From: Coprinellus micaceus
Lineage: Eukaryota; Basidiomycota; Agaricomycetes; Agaricales; Psathyrellaceae
DNA: 64,000 bases
Assembly: GCA_951394405.1 (NCBI GenBank)
Contig: OX596338.1
Coordinates: forward strand, 1,612,001-1,676,000
Reading direction: 5' to 3'
The notes under the pieces were generated by a model. The model saw only the letters and a list, made by a program, of their open reading frames with translations, made no database searches and was not told where the DNA came from. Made by a program: the position numbers and the translations under genes. Position 1 is the first letter of the stretch. Every line of letters starts with the position of its first letter. Of the stretch, positions 46,171-58,948 are shown piece by piece.

Positions 46171-48529
46171 CTAACCGAGGACTTGGACATCGCGGACTTG
46201 CGATGCCTGGTCGTCCTTGGTTTCCTGCAGGACCTCGGTCTTGTACCCAGCCCCAAACACCTCCATGCCAGACTTCCTGGCCTTCTTCAAAATGCGATCA
46301 ATCGCGTCGAGTCCCTTGTCCAGGTCTTCGATGGGTGGCCCAAACGAGAGTCGCACAAAGTGGTGGCATGGCGAGTGGAAGAGGTTCCTGCGGTGGGAAG
46401 GGTTGATGTCGAAGAAGATCCCAGGAATCACGATGGTCTTCTCCTTTAACAGTTCCTCGAAGAACGTCTGAATACGACGGCCATTCAAATTCAGTCATTC
46501 AACCATGGACGTTGACCGGTGAGGAATGACGCACCAGACCATTGTTCAGCGGCGCAGGCAGTTTCTCAAGGTTGAGCCAAATGTAGAAGGTGCTGGTGGG
46601 AGGAATCTCGACCTCGAGGTGAAGATCCTTGAGACGCTTGAGGACATGGTCACGCTTTGCTTTGAAGTGCTTCTGGAGTGCGAGCTTTTCTTGCTTCACA
46701 TGCTGGGGGTCGAGCAACGGAACCGCAGCCAATTGCATCCTAGGAACAGGGTTAGGCCGTCAATGACTACGATGAGAAGCACGAGGTACGTACGGATGGT
46801 TTGCACCTCCATCCAAGAACGAGCCCGACTGAGAGAGGGCCGTGACCAGATTCTTAGGTCCGATTACCCAGCAGACACGCCAACCGGGCAGACGCCAATT
46901 CTGGTAAGTGGTAAAAATGTTTTTAAAAAAGTCGTGCGCAAAGCCCAGGGTAGCGAAGTTCTTTACCTTGGTTAATCCGTCGACGATGACGACCGAATCC
47001 TAGGTAACAATGATGTTAGCATGGGTTCTTCGAGTTCCTGTTTCGATTAGGGCAATAAACGGATACGCACCTCGTTTACGTCGTCGATGTACTCTGCAGA
47101 CGAGACGGACTTGCCGTAGTCGTGGTCGTTCTCAGGGTAGATGTACCACGAGTAAAACTGGGCGGCAAGGTGAGGTTATTGTCGGATGCCCGAGGGTCGC
47201 TTCGGATATCTCACTTCGTCCAAAATGATTGTGGTCCCCTCACGACCCAGTTGAACGAGTTCCTTCAACTGCTTGCCCTTGATGACTTGCCCGGTTGGAT
47301 TGCGAGGGTTTGATGCAAGAATGACGGAAATTCCTTGGTTCTGGATATCTTTCTGCAATAGTCCAGAATCGTCAACGATTTGCTTTATGAAGGCAACAGC
47401 ATTTGCTCCTACGTACCTTGGCCTGTTCGATGTCGTATCCATACTTTTTCTATGGGGGCAATATAGTCAGTGGAGAACAAGGAAACTCGTTCGGCCCATG
47501 TGCATTACTTTTTGATCAAGCCTAAATGCGCCGGACAGATGTTCAGCAAAGAAACATATATTCCAGGAAGAACCGCACTTACGCTGTCGGAACGGGAACA
47601 AGGCGACGGAAAGCACTGAGGACCTGGTCATACGCCGTGTAATCGGGTATCTGGTAGCTCTGCAACCTTCGAGGTTAAACCAGGAGGCGCACGAGGATAT
47701 CAAGGAGAGTTGACGAACGGTATAGACGTCACCGATGACAGAAGCGATACGAGACAAGCCAGATCGGCCTCCAGGCACGATGCAGACGTTCTCGTAGGTA
47801 TACTGGCTAGCTTTGCCTTGGCGATAGGTGTGATTGTAGAGATTGGCCACAGCTTCGCGAAGCTCTGTTTGTCCCTTCGTAAGTAACTGTTTGATCGGTA
47901 CAGCTTACTGAGCTACCTTTCACCCCTGTGGTTGGCGCGTATTCGAGGGTGTCCAAAGGCATCCTGATGACGTCCGGGCGCGGGGCTCCATTTGGGAGTG
48001 GGCCGACCTCGGGGGCTCCTTGGCCGAGATTGGCCCACTCGTGGCTGCTGGTGTAGCTGAACCCGTTGGCCATGGCGCGATCGGAGCAGTAGATGACACC
48101 CGTGCTGCCAGGGTGTTGGATGCCGGGCACAGTCTCCTCGTCCTGTGAAATCCCGATCAGTCTTGGCATGGATGGGCGCTTAGAATCGAAAAAGCCATAC
48201 AAGATTGACTGTCTGAGGAACAACGCCTTGTGCGGTATGGCCCGCTGCCTTTCTGAAGATCTGGATATCGCACTATGAGACGTCGTGGTGTTCCATCGTG
48301 GGCGATCTCCAAACCTGATGCGCCTCGGAGTCCTTCTCGTTCCTGTAATGCTTCATCGCATCGCGAACCTGGTCGACGATGTGCGTAAAGCCAACATGAG
48401 GGTGGGGGAAGTGGAAATGCATGGTTAGCGGGGGGATATGGAGTTGTAACAGACACCACGCACGATGTCTTTAAAGGAAGGCGTTGTGCGTCCGGACGAA
48501 CGTTCGGGTGGGCTCAAGGACTCGGACAT
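46171..48529 (-). CDS. PLP-dependent class I/II aminotransferase
   Basis: A fold-type I transaminase. The start exon MSESLSPPERSSGRTTPSFK joins over an intron to VRDAMKHYRNEKDSEAHQ; an alternative ATG at 48422 lies in that intron. Next come IYCSDRAMANGFSYTSSHEW, LGQGAPEVGPLP, LEYAPTTGVKELREAVANLY, VPGGRSGLSRI, ILASNPRNPTGQVIKG, ILDEFYSWYIYP and the PLP lysine in VDGLTKNWRLPGWRVCWVIG (near 46920). The C-terminus has FYIWLNLEKLP and HFVRLSFGPP. The substrate cannot be told; aromatic, methionine or kynurenine aminotransferases share this layout. The short N-terminal extension looks cytosolic. Confidence 0.88.
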
Positions 48530-49279
48530 GATGATTCGATTGTATTTGTTCGAGCTAAATGAGCAGAAACACTGCAGATATGAAACCCGGGTAGGATAAC
48601 GAGGTCGTGGCGCAGGTGAGAGTGTCAAACAGAGCCCAGCAGGCTGCTTCATTCCTTTTAGTGCCCTGCGCACATTTGGGCCCCTTGTGACATAGTGATA
48701 CTCTATATTTAGACTTGAGGGTGGTCCTCTCTGTTTCGTGCAGGGGCCTGGCCTCAACCTCATTGAACGCGTAATACCCCACTGGGGGCAGTTATTGGAT
48801 GCTCTACAAAATGGCTCAGCTCGAAATCTGCTGTGGACGAGGGTCGGGCACTCACTATCAATAGGGCCGTTTTAATTACATCGTAGCCATTGCCTCGCTT
48901 TCACCTCCGAACAGCTCGTAGAATTCATAACCTCTGGCTTTGACCCCCGAGATCGATGAAGGTCAGGTTCGGAGATGAGGTCAGGAGAAGCGAGACAGGC
49001 GGTACGTGATCGCCAGGTTTGAGGATGGGTGTGTGGTGTGGCGTCTTCCGTTGGTTCGGTGACAACCCCGTCGTCGGCATTGCTCCGACCTCTCGCGCTG
49101 CCCAGCTGCCGCAGTATGGGGAAGACTCCATTCCACCCGGTGCCAGCCCAAGGGTTCGGAGCTCAAAGCATTGGCGCTCGGATCATCGCACAACCTTAGC
49201 GCATATAAGACCGAGATAAGATGCGTCACTGGGACACGACGATCTCTTCGGTCGACCTCGCTTACACCTCGTTCAAAAA
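48530..49279. other. Divergent promoter region, 0.75 kb
   Basis: Lies between the aminotransferase and arginase start codons, so it holds both promoters. No repeat or RNA gene was recognised. One ACGCGT occurs near 48768. Confidence 0.5.
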
Positions 49280-50675
49280 ATGGCTTCCACCTCTCGTTTC
49301 ATCCCAGAGCCAAAGACTGCTGCGGTGAGTTTCTAGTGTTTGATATCGGGAACGGCAGTTCATATGAGTTTATAGATCGTTGGATGCCCATTCAGGTGAG
49401 TTGACCCAGCGTTTCCGAAACAACTGCTTGGGTCTGATCCCTCTTTCATTCGCAGCGGTGGCCAGGTACGCATTATCTGATACGATAGTGCCCTATGTGT
49501 GGCTCAATAGTGTTTTCATGTGTAGCCCAAGGCTGGTGTCGACAGGGGACCCATCCATATCATTGAAGCCGGTATCGTCACCCAGCTCGAAGAGCTTGGA
49601 TGGCAAGTCAAGTTCGACGGCCACCACCAGTTCGAGGAGATCAGCGACTCTCTGAAGGAGGATCCTCCGATTGGCATTCTCAAGAACCCTCGGTTGGTGT
49701 CTCGCGTAACGGAAGCAGTTGCGAATGCCGTTGGGGGCCATGCGCAGAAGGGAGAACTTCCTGTGACGATCGGTGGTGATCACTCCTTGGTACGAAGCTC
49801 GGTCCCTCTACCTTCCTTGCGAAGGTTGGCTCGTTCATTCTCAACCCCTAGGCTATCGGTACCATCTCCGGAACATTGAGGTTCGTTTGCGCCCCACTAA
49901 TTTGCGCCCTATTTAACCTCTTGCCGTGATCAGCAAATACCCGGACGCTTGCGTAGTATGGGTTGACGCACATGCGGATATCAACACCGTCGAAACCACC
50001 GACTCAGGTCAGGCTGTCCCTTTGCTTCGTATAGATCCTCACCTCACCATGGGCATATTGAATATAGGGAACATCCATGGCATGCCCGTCTCGTTCTTGA
50101 TGGGGCTCGGAAGCCAGGTTCCCGAGTATTCTTGGGTCAAACCTGCGCTCAAGACCGACTCCATTGTCTACATTGGCCTCCGCGACGTGGACGCTGGCGA
50201 GAAGAAGATTCTGCGCGAGAACAACATCAAGGCTTTCAGCATGCACGAGGTTGATAAATATGGGATTGGGAAGGTTGTTGAGATGGCGCTCGACCATGTT
50301 AACCCTAACAGGGACAGGCCGATTCATTTGAGCTTCGATGTCGATGCGCTCGACCCGACGGTCGCGCCTTCCACTGGCACTCCGGTATGCTGGATTCTCA
50401 GAATCTATTCAGCTGGTGTACTGATTGATGCTTCCATAGGTTCGTGGTGGGCTTACCTTCAGGGAAGGTCATTACATCTGCGAAGCTGTCTATGAAACAG
50501 GGTGCCTCGTTGCTCTCGACCTCATGGTGAGTCCCGAAAACCCCTTTTCTCGTCGGCTCGCTCTAATTCGCCGCAGGAGGTCAACCCGTCCCTGGCTGAT
50601 CAGGCATCGGTGGAACAAACCGTGGCCGTCGGCTGCTCCCTTCTCCGTTCGGCGTTGGGAGAGACCCTTCTTTAA
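49280..50675 (+). CDS. Arginase
   Basis: Nine exons (49280-49324, 49376-49395, 49456-49465, 49526-49789, 49852-49880, 49934-50007, 50068-50384, 50440-50526, 50577-50675) give 315 codons, the family's normal size. It hydrolyses arginine to ornithine and urea. Metal-binding motifs are intact: [16 protein letters not shown], and [19 protein letters not shown] and [15 protein letters not shown] also match. The N-terminal [19 protein letters not shown] is assembled from a 20-nt and a 10-nt exon. Two ATG-proximal residues before KTAA are unremarkable, so the ATG at 49280 is the start. The gene is tandem with the kinesin. Confidence 0.97.
49376..49465 (+). other. Two consecutive arginase microexons (20 nt and 10 nt)
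   Basis: Exon 49376-49395 (20 nt) and exon 49456-49465 (10 nt), with 51-, 60- and 60-nt introns around them. Spliced, they encode IVGCPFSGGQ in frame between KTAA and PKAGVDRGP. Confidence 0.85.
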
Positions 50676-51562
50676 AGACCGTCCGCCTCGCAGTGAGCCG
50701 TCGATCTATGTGTTAGAGTGTCTTGCTTCATATGCTTCCACTGTACAGTATTCACTCACATTAGTAGCCAAATGCCACACCATTCTGGAAAAGGATCGTT
50801 GAAGACGTCCTGTTCGTGCCATCGTGACCTCCAGATGGACATCCTACATTCCGATGTTTTCGCATTCTGACTATCTTTTCTACCGCCAGAGTAGTTATGC
50901 CGGTCAGGTTCTAGCTGTCATGCCTACGGCCTGGATTATGAATAGGACAGTTGCCGGCACGCCCACGAACCCACATCCAGTGTTCTGGGAATCCAAGGAG
51001 CAGGGAACAATTCAACGGAGTGCAGGCGTCGACCTGGAAGTATGCTTGCCTTCTCACACAAGGGGTGTTGGCAGATGGGATCCTTGATTCTGTTGGGAGA
51101 GCTGGAGGGAAAAGATAAGAAACAGGATCTGTCAGCGGGGCATCAGAGTGGAACGGTAACATTCGTCCGGGCGTGGGTCGGCCCTCCAGCGCAAAACCAA
51201 GATACACCTTTGCCAAACGACGTTCAGACCCCTCATATTCCCCCGGTAAATTTTCATGTGGAGCAGTTGTCGCTGAGCCGAGTTGTTGCTCCCGAGAGTG
51301 AGGGGTACATTGCCCGTTCTGAATTCGGAGCCCTGTGGTTTCATTTTCCGTCGCCAGGCTTCCTGAAATGAACATGAACAAGGAAAGGACAGAAAGGCTG
51401 TAGAAGGGAGGTTAGAACAGTATATCACGAAATATTCCAGTGGAAAGATATCAGAGAAGCGGGGAAAGGCACACACGGGTGTGGGAAGAAGGGGTGCTCG
51501 GCTGTCGCCGACGAGTGTGATTTGGGAGAGCAATTGGGCAGTGGTCGTTGCACAGAGCCGTC
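50676..51562. other. Intergenic region, 0.89 kb
   Basis: Between arginase and the kinesin, same strand. A 156-codon open frame on the minus strand (50911-51381) and a 109-codon one on the plus strand (51042-51371) overlap; neither resembles a protein I know. It probably holds arginase 3' and kinesin 5' flanks. Confidence 0.45.
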
Positions 51563-54500
51563 ATGGCACCCTCGAGCTCGTCGTCCTCTGCGGCGACCTC
51601 GGTACAAGTCGGTCAGTATTCATATTTTCTTCTCGCCGTGTTCGTCGAGCTCAACTTTGCCCGCCGTGCAGCGCTCCGAATACGTCCTCCGACCAACCAG
51701 GACTCCCAATCCATCCCCCAGCGTTTCCAACGCTCCATTATCCAAGCCAACTCCTCCACCTCTGTTTCTATCGAAGCCATCTCTAACTCCCTTGCAAATG
51801 CCGGCGGCCCCCCTGTCTCGACCGGTGGCGCTCCCAAGAAGCAGGCCTTCACCTTTGACCAAGTCCATGGCCCTTCCACCACCCAGTATGAAATGTTCGA
51901 CTCAACAGCCAAACCAGTCCTGTCGCGGTTTTTAGAGGGGTACAACTGCACTATCCTCGCGTATGGACAGACGAGTAGCGGGAAGACGTTCACTATGACG
52001 GGAATAGATCTCGACGCTGACCCTCTGGATCCCCACAACGGGATGGGTGTTGTCCCCCGAGCAGTTTCGCACATTTTCGCAAGGGCGAACCAAATCAAGG
52101 AGGAGAAGCGCGGCGCATGGCAATATAGCATCAAGGCGTCCTTCATAGAACTTTACAACGAGGACCTTATCGACCTTCTTGGGGAAGACGTCAATGCCAG
52201 GCGCGAGGTTCAAATTCGGGAGGATAAGGACGGGCACATCATTTGGGGTGGATTGCGTGAGGTCAATGTCCGGAATGCCAACGAGGTCATGAGGTGCGTG
52301 TCATTATTCATTTTGTCTGAAGAATGTCCCTGAATCAGCAATCCCTCGCAGCCTCATCCGGAAGGGAACATCCATTCGACGCACCAACGAGACAGACATG
52401 AATGCCCAGTCTTCTCGGTCGCACGCCATTTTCTCTCTGAGTTTGACGCAGAAGAAGTTCACCGGTTCAGGAATCCCCCCACGATCCTCGTCCCCCCTCC
52501 CCCCGGGTGGAGGTCGTTCCCCCTCTAGGTTGGCTCGGCCTGGCTCAATGTATGCTGGACCTGCCGCGCGAGTTGCCTCCCCCACTGGGGGTCGCCCATC
52601 TACTCCTAGCTTTGCGTCCGCAATGAATCGTGGAGGGCTCCGCCCAGCTAGCGCCCTAGGCCACTCTGGTGACCGATCGAGCGTTGACGACGACGCAGGA
52701 GAGTGGGTGACTGTAACCTCCAAGTTCCACTTCGTCGACCTCGCTGGGTCAGAGCGGGTATGTTTGATTTCCTCTTGCTTTCCCGGTACCTTCGCTAATT
52801 GTTACGTTAGCTTAAACGTACTGCCGCTCAAGGAGAGCGTATCAAGGAGGGTATCTCCATTAACAGCGGCCTTCTGGCCCTTGGAAACGTCATTTCAGCT
52901 CTCGGTGACCCCGCCAGAGCTAAATCCCACACGGCAACCTACGTTCCTTACCGAGACTCCAAGTTGACGCGTCTTCTTCAAGACTCTTTAGGAGGAAACG
53001 CGCACACTCTGATGATCGCTTGCGTCAGCCCCGCTGAATGGAACGCCGGAGAGACGTTGAACACTTTGAAGTACGCGAACCGCGCCCGGAATATCAAGAA
53101 TCGTGCAGTGGTCAACGAAAAAGAAGAAGGGTGGGATGACGTCGAGTGGTTACAAGGGACCGTGGCGCGCTTGCGCAAAGAGCTCAAAGTGTTGAAAGAC
53201 GGTGGCGCGATCCCTGATGCTGCTCCCAAGGGGCATGAAGGTGTCGAGGGGGTGGGTGCCAGCAAGAGGATGCTTGCGCAATTGGGCGAGCTGCAAAATA
53301 ACTACGAAGACTTGCGCGAGAAGTTTGTCGAGCGGACCGAGGAACTTACCCGTTTGCGAGGTGAGCTTGGGGAGAAGCACAGGTTGAGCAGTGGAGGGAC
53401 AGTTGGAGGTACCGCGAAGTACGAGGAGATTGTCGGACCAGTGATTGAGGAGTATGAGAAGACAATCTCTGCCATGGAGGCCGAGCTGAGTCTCAACCGT
53501 GCGGCGCTCCGACACACGAACGACCTGGTCGAGGAGAAGGAGAATGAGCTCGAGGCTCTTAGCGAGAGACATTCTGCAACCGAGTTGTACGTGGAAGAGT
53601 TGCGGAACCGGGTGGCCAAACTGGCAGAACGGGAGGCGTCCACAGAGGTGACCCCATTCACCTATTTAATTTATCCTATGAGGCTAATCAACTGCTTAGG
53701 CATACATCCGTGATTTGGAGGAGAAGATGAAGGCATATGACGAGACGACCATCAGTTCGAGCGAATCAATGACTGACTTGAAGAAGGAAGTCGCTCGCTA
53801 CAAGGAGTCCGAAGCCCACTCGAGCAAGTACATCGCAGATCTAGAAGCGCGCCTTGCAAAGTCCGACGAGTCTGTCCTCTCTCTGCGACAAGGTGTGGAA
53901 GATTTAGAGGGAGACTGCGAACGCCGCCAAGAGGAGGTCGAGATGCTTCAGAGCCGCCTCAAATCGTTTCAACAGGATGGCGACAATTGGCTTTCAAATC
54001 TCGAGAACCGGGAGGCCAAGGTCAAGGCGTTAGAAGAGAAATTGGCTGGCTGGGAAAAGAAAAAGGAGGAGGCTAACGAGGCGCGAGCTCGCCTCGGGGA
54101 AGTGGTTGAAGAGGTTGCTTCTGCGAGACGGAGCTTGGAGATTGACCTCTCCAAGCTACCTGCCCACCCTATTGTCACAGCCCCTTCCCCTATATCAGAG
54201 TCCCCCCCTGCCTCCGACACCTTTCCCCCTTCCACTGCCCCTGACATCAACGACAACGCCCTTGAGGGGCAGCTGCTCGCTCTTCAGCAAACCCACACGG
54301 CTACCCTGGCCGATCTCTCATCTGTGACCTCGAAATACAGGGACGCCTTGCGAGAAATATCCGACCTGGCTGCACAGATCCAGGAGCTGAAGCTAAACGT
54401 TGCCACCCCCGCCGAGTCCATTACTGCCGAATCCCCCGGTCCCGACACTCCGACCTTCCGACGGCGGGCGACCCGTGGTACCAGTGGAAGGCAAGACTCA

Positions 54501-57500
54501 ATCGACTCCCAATCCACCTCGGGAGGAGGCCGACGCCTTTTTTTCCGCCAAGCGGCCTCGACGGAATCACTACACGCGAGGTAGTTATCCTCATCCTGTT
54601 GTTCGACTACTGTGCACTAATATGCCCTGTTGACAGGTCGCTTTCACAGTCGCAGTCGCTATCGCAGGAGCTCTCCTTGGCGCACTCACGCAAAACTTCG
54701 TTCTCAAGCCACGGGACAAGTAGTTCTCATTCGCCCTCGCCATCTCAGTCGCTCAACAGTTTTATCTCGCGGCCTAATCTTTCCATCTCTCTCGGGAGTG
54801 TTTCACCCACAACGAACGAACGCTCTGTCTCCAGTCTCGAGAAGGAGATCATACGACTGCAGGAGGTTCTCCGCGAGCGCGAGGCCGAAATTACCGATCT
54901 AGAGGCCTCACTGAAGGAAAGTCAGCGACTGCAGGTGGAGGCGGAGGCGCCTTCGCCTGTGTCGGAGAAGGAGGTTAATGGAGTGAACGGTGGTGGGGCG
55001 AACGGGCATGCAGAAGCCCCGTTGGCTGGAGTTCTTTCTCCCCGTACTTTGGACCAATTCGACCATATCCGCAAGACTATGGAAGGCAATGGCCATGCCA
55101 TACACTCGGATGGCCCATCCTCGGTCATGTCGGATGACGAATCTTTGGAACGCTTGAATGAGCTGATGCTGTAGGTTTCTGTTCATCTATCACTTCCACC
55201 GCAACTAATTCGTCTGCAGTTCTATGGCTCAGAAGGAGTCTCAGCACAAGGAGGCTGTGGACGATCTCACCGCTGAACTCGATCAGACCAGACGCCAGCT
55301 TGATGAACTAACGACGCTCTCCAGAGATCAGGTACGTCTGTGAGCGGCGTATGATTGGATAAAGAACCCACCGTACTCTCTAGGCCCTGAACATGTCTCA
55401 AGAGATGGAAGCGCTCAGGGGCAGACACCACGAAGTTTTGGACACCTTGGAGCAGGTCCGCAACCACGAAGCGGAGCTAGTGAAGGCCATCGAAGATGCG
55501 AAGGCATCCCATGCTGAGGAGGTTGAACATCTTCGCCTTGCGCACGAAGACGCTCTCAAGCTCAAGGGCGCTGAACTCGAAGCTACCATCGGGAAGATCA
55601 AGGCGGAGAACGAGGCACTAGTCTTCAACTTGAAGTCTGAGGGCCAGTCTACTGTCGACGCTCTGAAGGCGGAGAACGAAGTGCTCGTCAACAGCTTGAG
55701 GGCAGAGCATGAAGGCGCCGTGGCTGGGGTCAAAGCTGACGGTCAGGTCTTGGTGGCCAACGTGAGGGCGGAGGGAGAGGAGAGGCTCGCCAAGTCAACT
55801 GCCGAAAGCGAAGCCGCCATTCGTGAACTCCGCGACGAACTGGAGACGTCCGCTGCCGCCCTGGAGAAGGCGCGCAAGGATCACGAAGCGGCATTTGGCT
55901 CACTGAAGGCGGACCATGAGAAGCAGTTGAGCCGCCAGATTGAGGAGGCAAACTCTGTGCTCGAGCAAGCCCGCCAAGAACATGAGAAAGCTGTCTCTAA
56001 GCTCCAGGCTGAGCATGCCATTGCAATCAGGCAGAAGCAGGAGGAAGCGTCTGCCGCTCAGCAGACCACAGAGGAAGAGTACTACAACGCACTCACTAAG
56101 CTGCGCACCGATCACGCCGATACTCTCAAGACCATCACCGCCGAAACTGCCGCTACTGTCCAGCGCCTGAAGGAGGACCACGGGCATGAGCTCAAGGCAG
56201 CCGAGACTGCCCGCGAAGGCACTCTGACCGCATCCGAATCATCACGGAACATGGCCATCCAGGAGCTCCAGGAACAGCACGCTGCTACCATCGCAAGAAA
56301 GGAAGCATCGTTCGCCGAGGAGGTCGAGACCTTGAAGTCGAGTCACACCCGGGAGTTCGCCGCCAAAGACGGCGAGCACGAGACCCAGTTGAACCGACTC
56401 CGTCTGGAGCACGACACGGCACTCACCAAGTTCAACGTCGAGTGGAGGTCAAAGGTGGAAAGCCTGGAGGGGCAATTGCAGGAGGAGAAGGATCAGAATG
56501 CGACCACTCTCACTCGTACGAAGAAGGAATACGAGGATGCTTCCCAGGCTCTCAGAGAACAGCACGCCTCCATCTTGCAGGAACTGGAGCGTGGACACGA
56601 AGAGGACGCCGATAAGCTGAAGCGGGAGCATGCCAAAGCGTTGAGTGATGCCGCTGCATCTGCAGAAGCCGAGTTGGTCAAGGCTCGACAGACCCATGGC
56701 TCTGAGCTTGACGAGCTCCGCGCCGCACACACTAATGAGGTCGCTGAAGTTACTTCGAAACTCGCCGCAGCCAAGACCGCTGTCGCCGAGCAGCTGAGGC
56801 AGGTCGGCGAACTTGGCACCAAGCTCTCGACGTCAGAAGCGACTGCCTCCGCCTACTCTGCCCAAATCTCAGACCTTGGCTCGAAGCTTTCTGCCTCTGA
56901 AGCTTCCGCCTCTGAGTATGCGACGCAGGTCACCGAGCTGATTTCCAAGCTTACTGTCTCTGAAGAAGCCATCGCCGACCACAAGGAACAGGTCACGGAA
57001 CTCAACTCCATGCTTGCGGCGTCTTCGGGTGCTGAGGGCCAGCACGCCTCCAAGGTTGCTGAGCTTACTGCCACGCTCGTGACTTCCGAAGCGACCATTT
57101 CCAAGCAGCGACTCGAGCTGAAGGAGCTCACTTCTAGGCTCCAGCAAGCGGAAGACGCTCACGTCAAGCATCTGGAAGGAGCTCGCGGTTATCAAGCCCA
57201 AACGAAGGAGGAGAGTGCCCACCTCACCTCGGAACTGGAGAGGCTCAGAGCGGAGCTCATTGAGAACAACGAGAACTTCAAACAGCAGAAGGACATCCTT
57301 TCACAAGAGGCGGCTGCTCTCAAGGCAGCGGCTCAGCAGTCAATTTCCCTTCAACATCAATTGACGTCCAATCACGAACGCGAACTCGGCACCAAGGATG
57401 ACATTATCTCGACAATGCAGGAGCAGTTAGCCAACGTCAGCAACGAGCGGGACGACCTTGAGGCTGAGGTATCCAAGCTGCGAGCGGAGTTGTCGCAGAC

Positions 57501-58442
57501 TCGTGGTGAACAGTCTCGCCTGATTCAGGAGGCTTCGAAGCGCGACTCTCTCGTCCAGGAGTTGGATCGGCATCGTTCGGTACTCGCCGAGTTGCAGGAG
57601 AACCTTCAGAAGGTTAAGGACGAGAAGGACGTGCTGCAGGTGGAGAAGAATAAGTCGGACTTGACCATTCGCGAGCTGCAAGCCCAGATCGCCAGAAGTG
57701 CATCTCCTCCCAATGCTCGCTCGCCCGCCCAAATGAGCTTCCCTCGTGGAAACCTTCCTGGCCTCAAGCTTCCACCACCGACTCCTCCTCCAACTGTTCC
57801 TCCTCCACCGGCTCCCCGCTCGCACGTAAACGGCGATTCGAATACCAGCACGTCATCTCACGGCTCATCCATGTTCAGTGTCTCCAATCGCGATTCCCAG
57901 CCCGAGTCCCCTATCACCTCCGTTGCTGGCAGCATGGCGACAACGCCCAATGGTTTCGCCCCTGTTGATCCCAAGGTCGGCGCCAAGATTGAGGAACAAG
58001 CCAAGACGATCGATGAGCAAGAGGCCATGATCAAGACCCTCAACAAGCAGCTGACGCATTGCGAGACTGACTTGCAGACACACATGGACTTGGTCAACAA
58101 GCTCGAGTCTTCTCTACACGATGCCGAAAAGAATCGTAAGTTTTACGACCATTTTCCTTAAACACTCCGCTGACAATGGTCCCAGTCCGCAAAGCGCGAA
58201 TGCAGGCTACAGAGCTTGCCCGTGAGCGCGACACGCTGAACACCAAGATGGATCTCATGCGAGGTGAGCTCAACGAAGCTCACCGTGAGGTAGTCACGGT
58301 CAGGAGATCGGTAGTCGAGGAGAAGCAGTCCCTTGAACAGCGGCTAGAGGAAGAGCGGAAGGCGAAGGACAGGGCACGGCAGCAACTAGATATGCGAATG
58401 GAAGAGCTTCAACGGCGCAAATCGAAATTCGCTTGCCTATGA
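51563..58442 (+). CDS. Large kinesin-4-like motor protein with extended coiled coil
   Basis: Nine exons (51563-51611, 51672-52293, 52352-52757, 52811-53647, 53700-54580, 54637-55170, 55220-55331, 55384-58135, 58186-58442) sum to 6,450 nt, 2,149 residues. The motor is N-terminal: [82 protein letters not shown] and [17 protein letters not shown], the last typical of kinesin-4 (KIF4/KIF21/KIF27). An 81-residue Ser/Pro/Gly insert lies between SLTQKKF and the VTVTSKFHF strand. A very long coiled coil follows, with low-complexity breaks (Ser-rich at 54640-54790; Pro-rich near 57700-57820). It probably moves on or regulates microtubules; cargo unknown. Confidence 0.92.
56746..57186 (+). repeat. Seven tandem 21-residue (63-nt) repeats in the kinesin coiled coil
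   Basis: In-frame units start at 56746, 56809, 56872, 56935, 56998, 57061 and 57124. Each begins E/D-[LV]-x-[STA]-x-L and runs 21 residues, that is three heptads. Units 2-5 share S-E-A-T/S near the middle; units 1 and 7 are most diverged. At nucleotide level the copies are well diverged, so duplication is old. Confidence 0.8.
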
Positions 58443-58948
58443 TCCTTCCCCTTTTTACACTTCTGTCGTCTCTACGGTCTCTCGCGCTGTCTCTCTCGGA
58501 TCCTCCCTCCATATGTTTGTATATCTGTCTCTATTATGATTGCTGGACTCCAAACCAGATCCATTCCTTCCTCCCTGTAACGTTATTTTACATATATTCC
58601 CGGGCTACTTAGCGTAGATACCCTTTCCCCTTCCCATCAGCCTCTTATACCTTACCCTACCGCCGTCGTGACAGGTGCACTTGTAACCCTCCCTATTGGC
58701 CCGTTTTGCCCTACTCCCCTTCGGTACCGTTGCATTAGTATTCCTGGATTATTACACCAACTACTATGTCCTATGTTGTAGGCTCACGGGTGCTATGAAT
58801 TTGAAGAACTCCTACAGTGGAGTTGGAATCACTCCACATCCGGTCACCGCATGATGCAGACGAGGGACGGCATCCGGGCACTGATGCTTCTTTCCGAATA
58901 AATATCGCTCGTGGAAGGTAACGGCTCAACACAGCTTTCCCCAGCGAC
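58443..58948. other. Intergenic region, 0.5 kb, pyrimidine-rich
   Basis: 3' flank of the kinesin and 5' flank of the SDR. The first 100 bases are C/T-rich on the plus strand. No gene recognised. Confidence 0.5.

Noticed and set aside
45649..46449. 266-codon plus-strand open frame
   Set aside because: Starts inside CWF19L1 and ends antisense to the aminotransferase; no protein-like motif.
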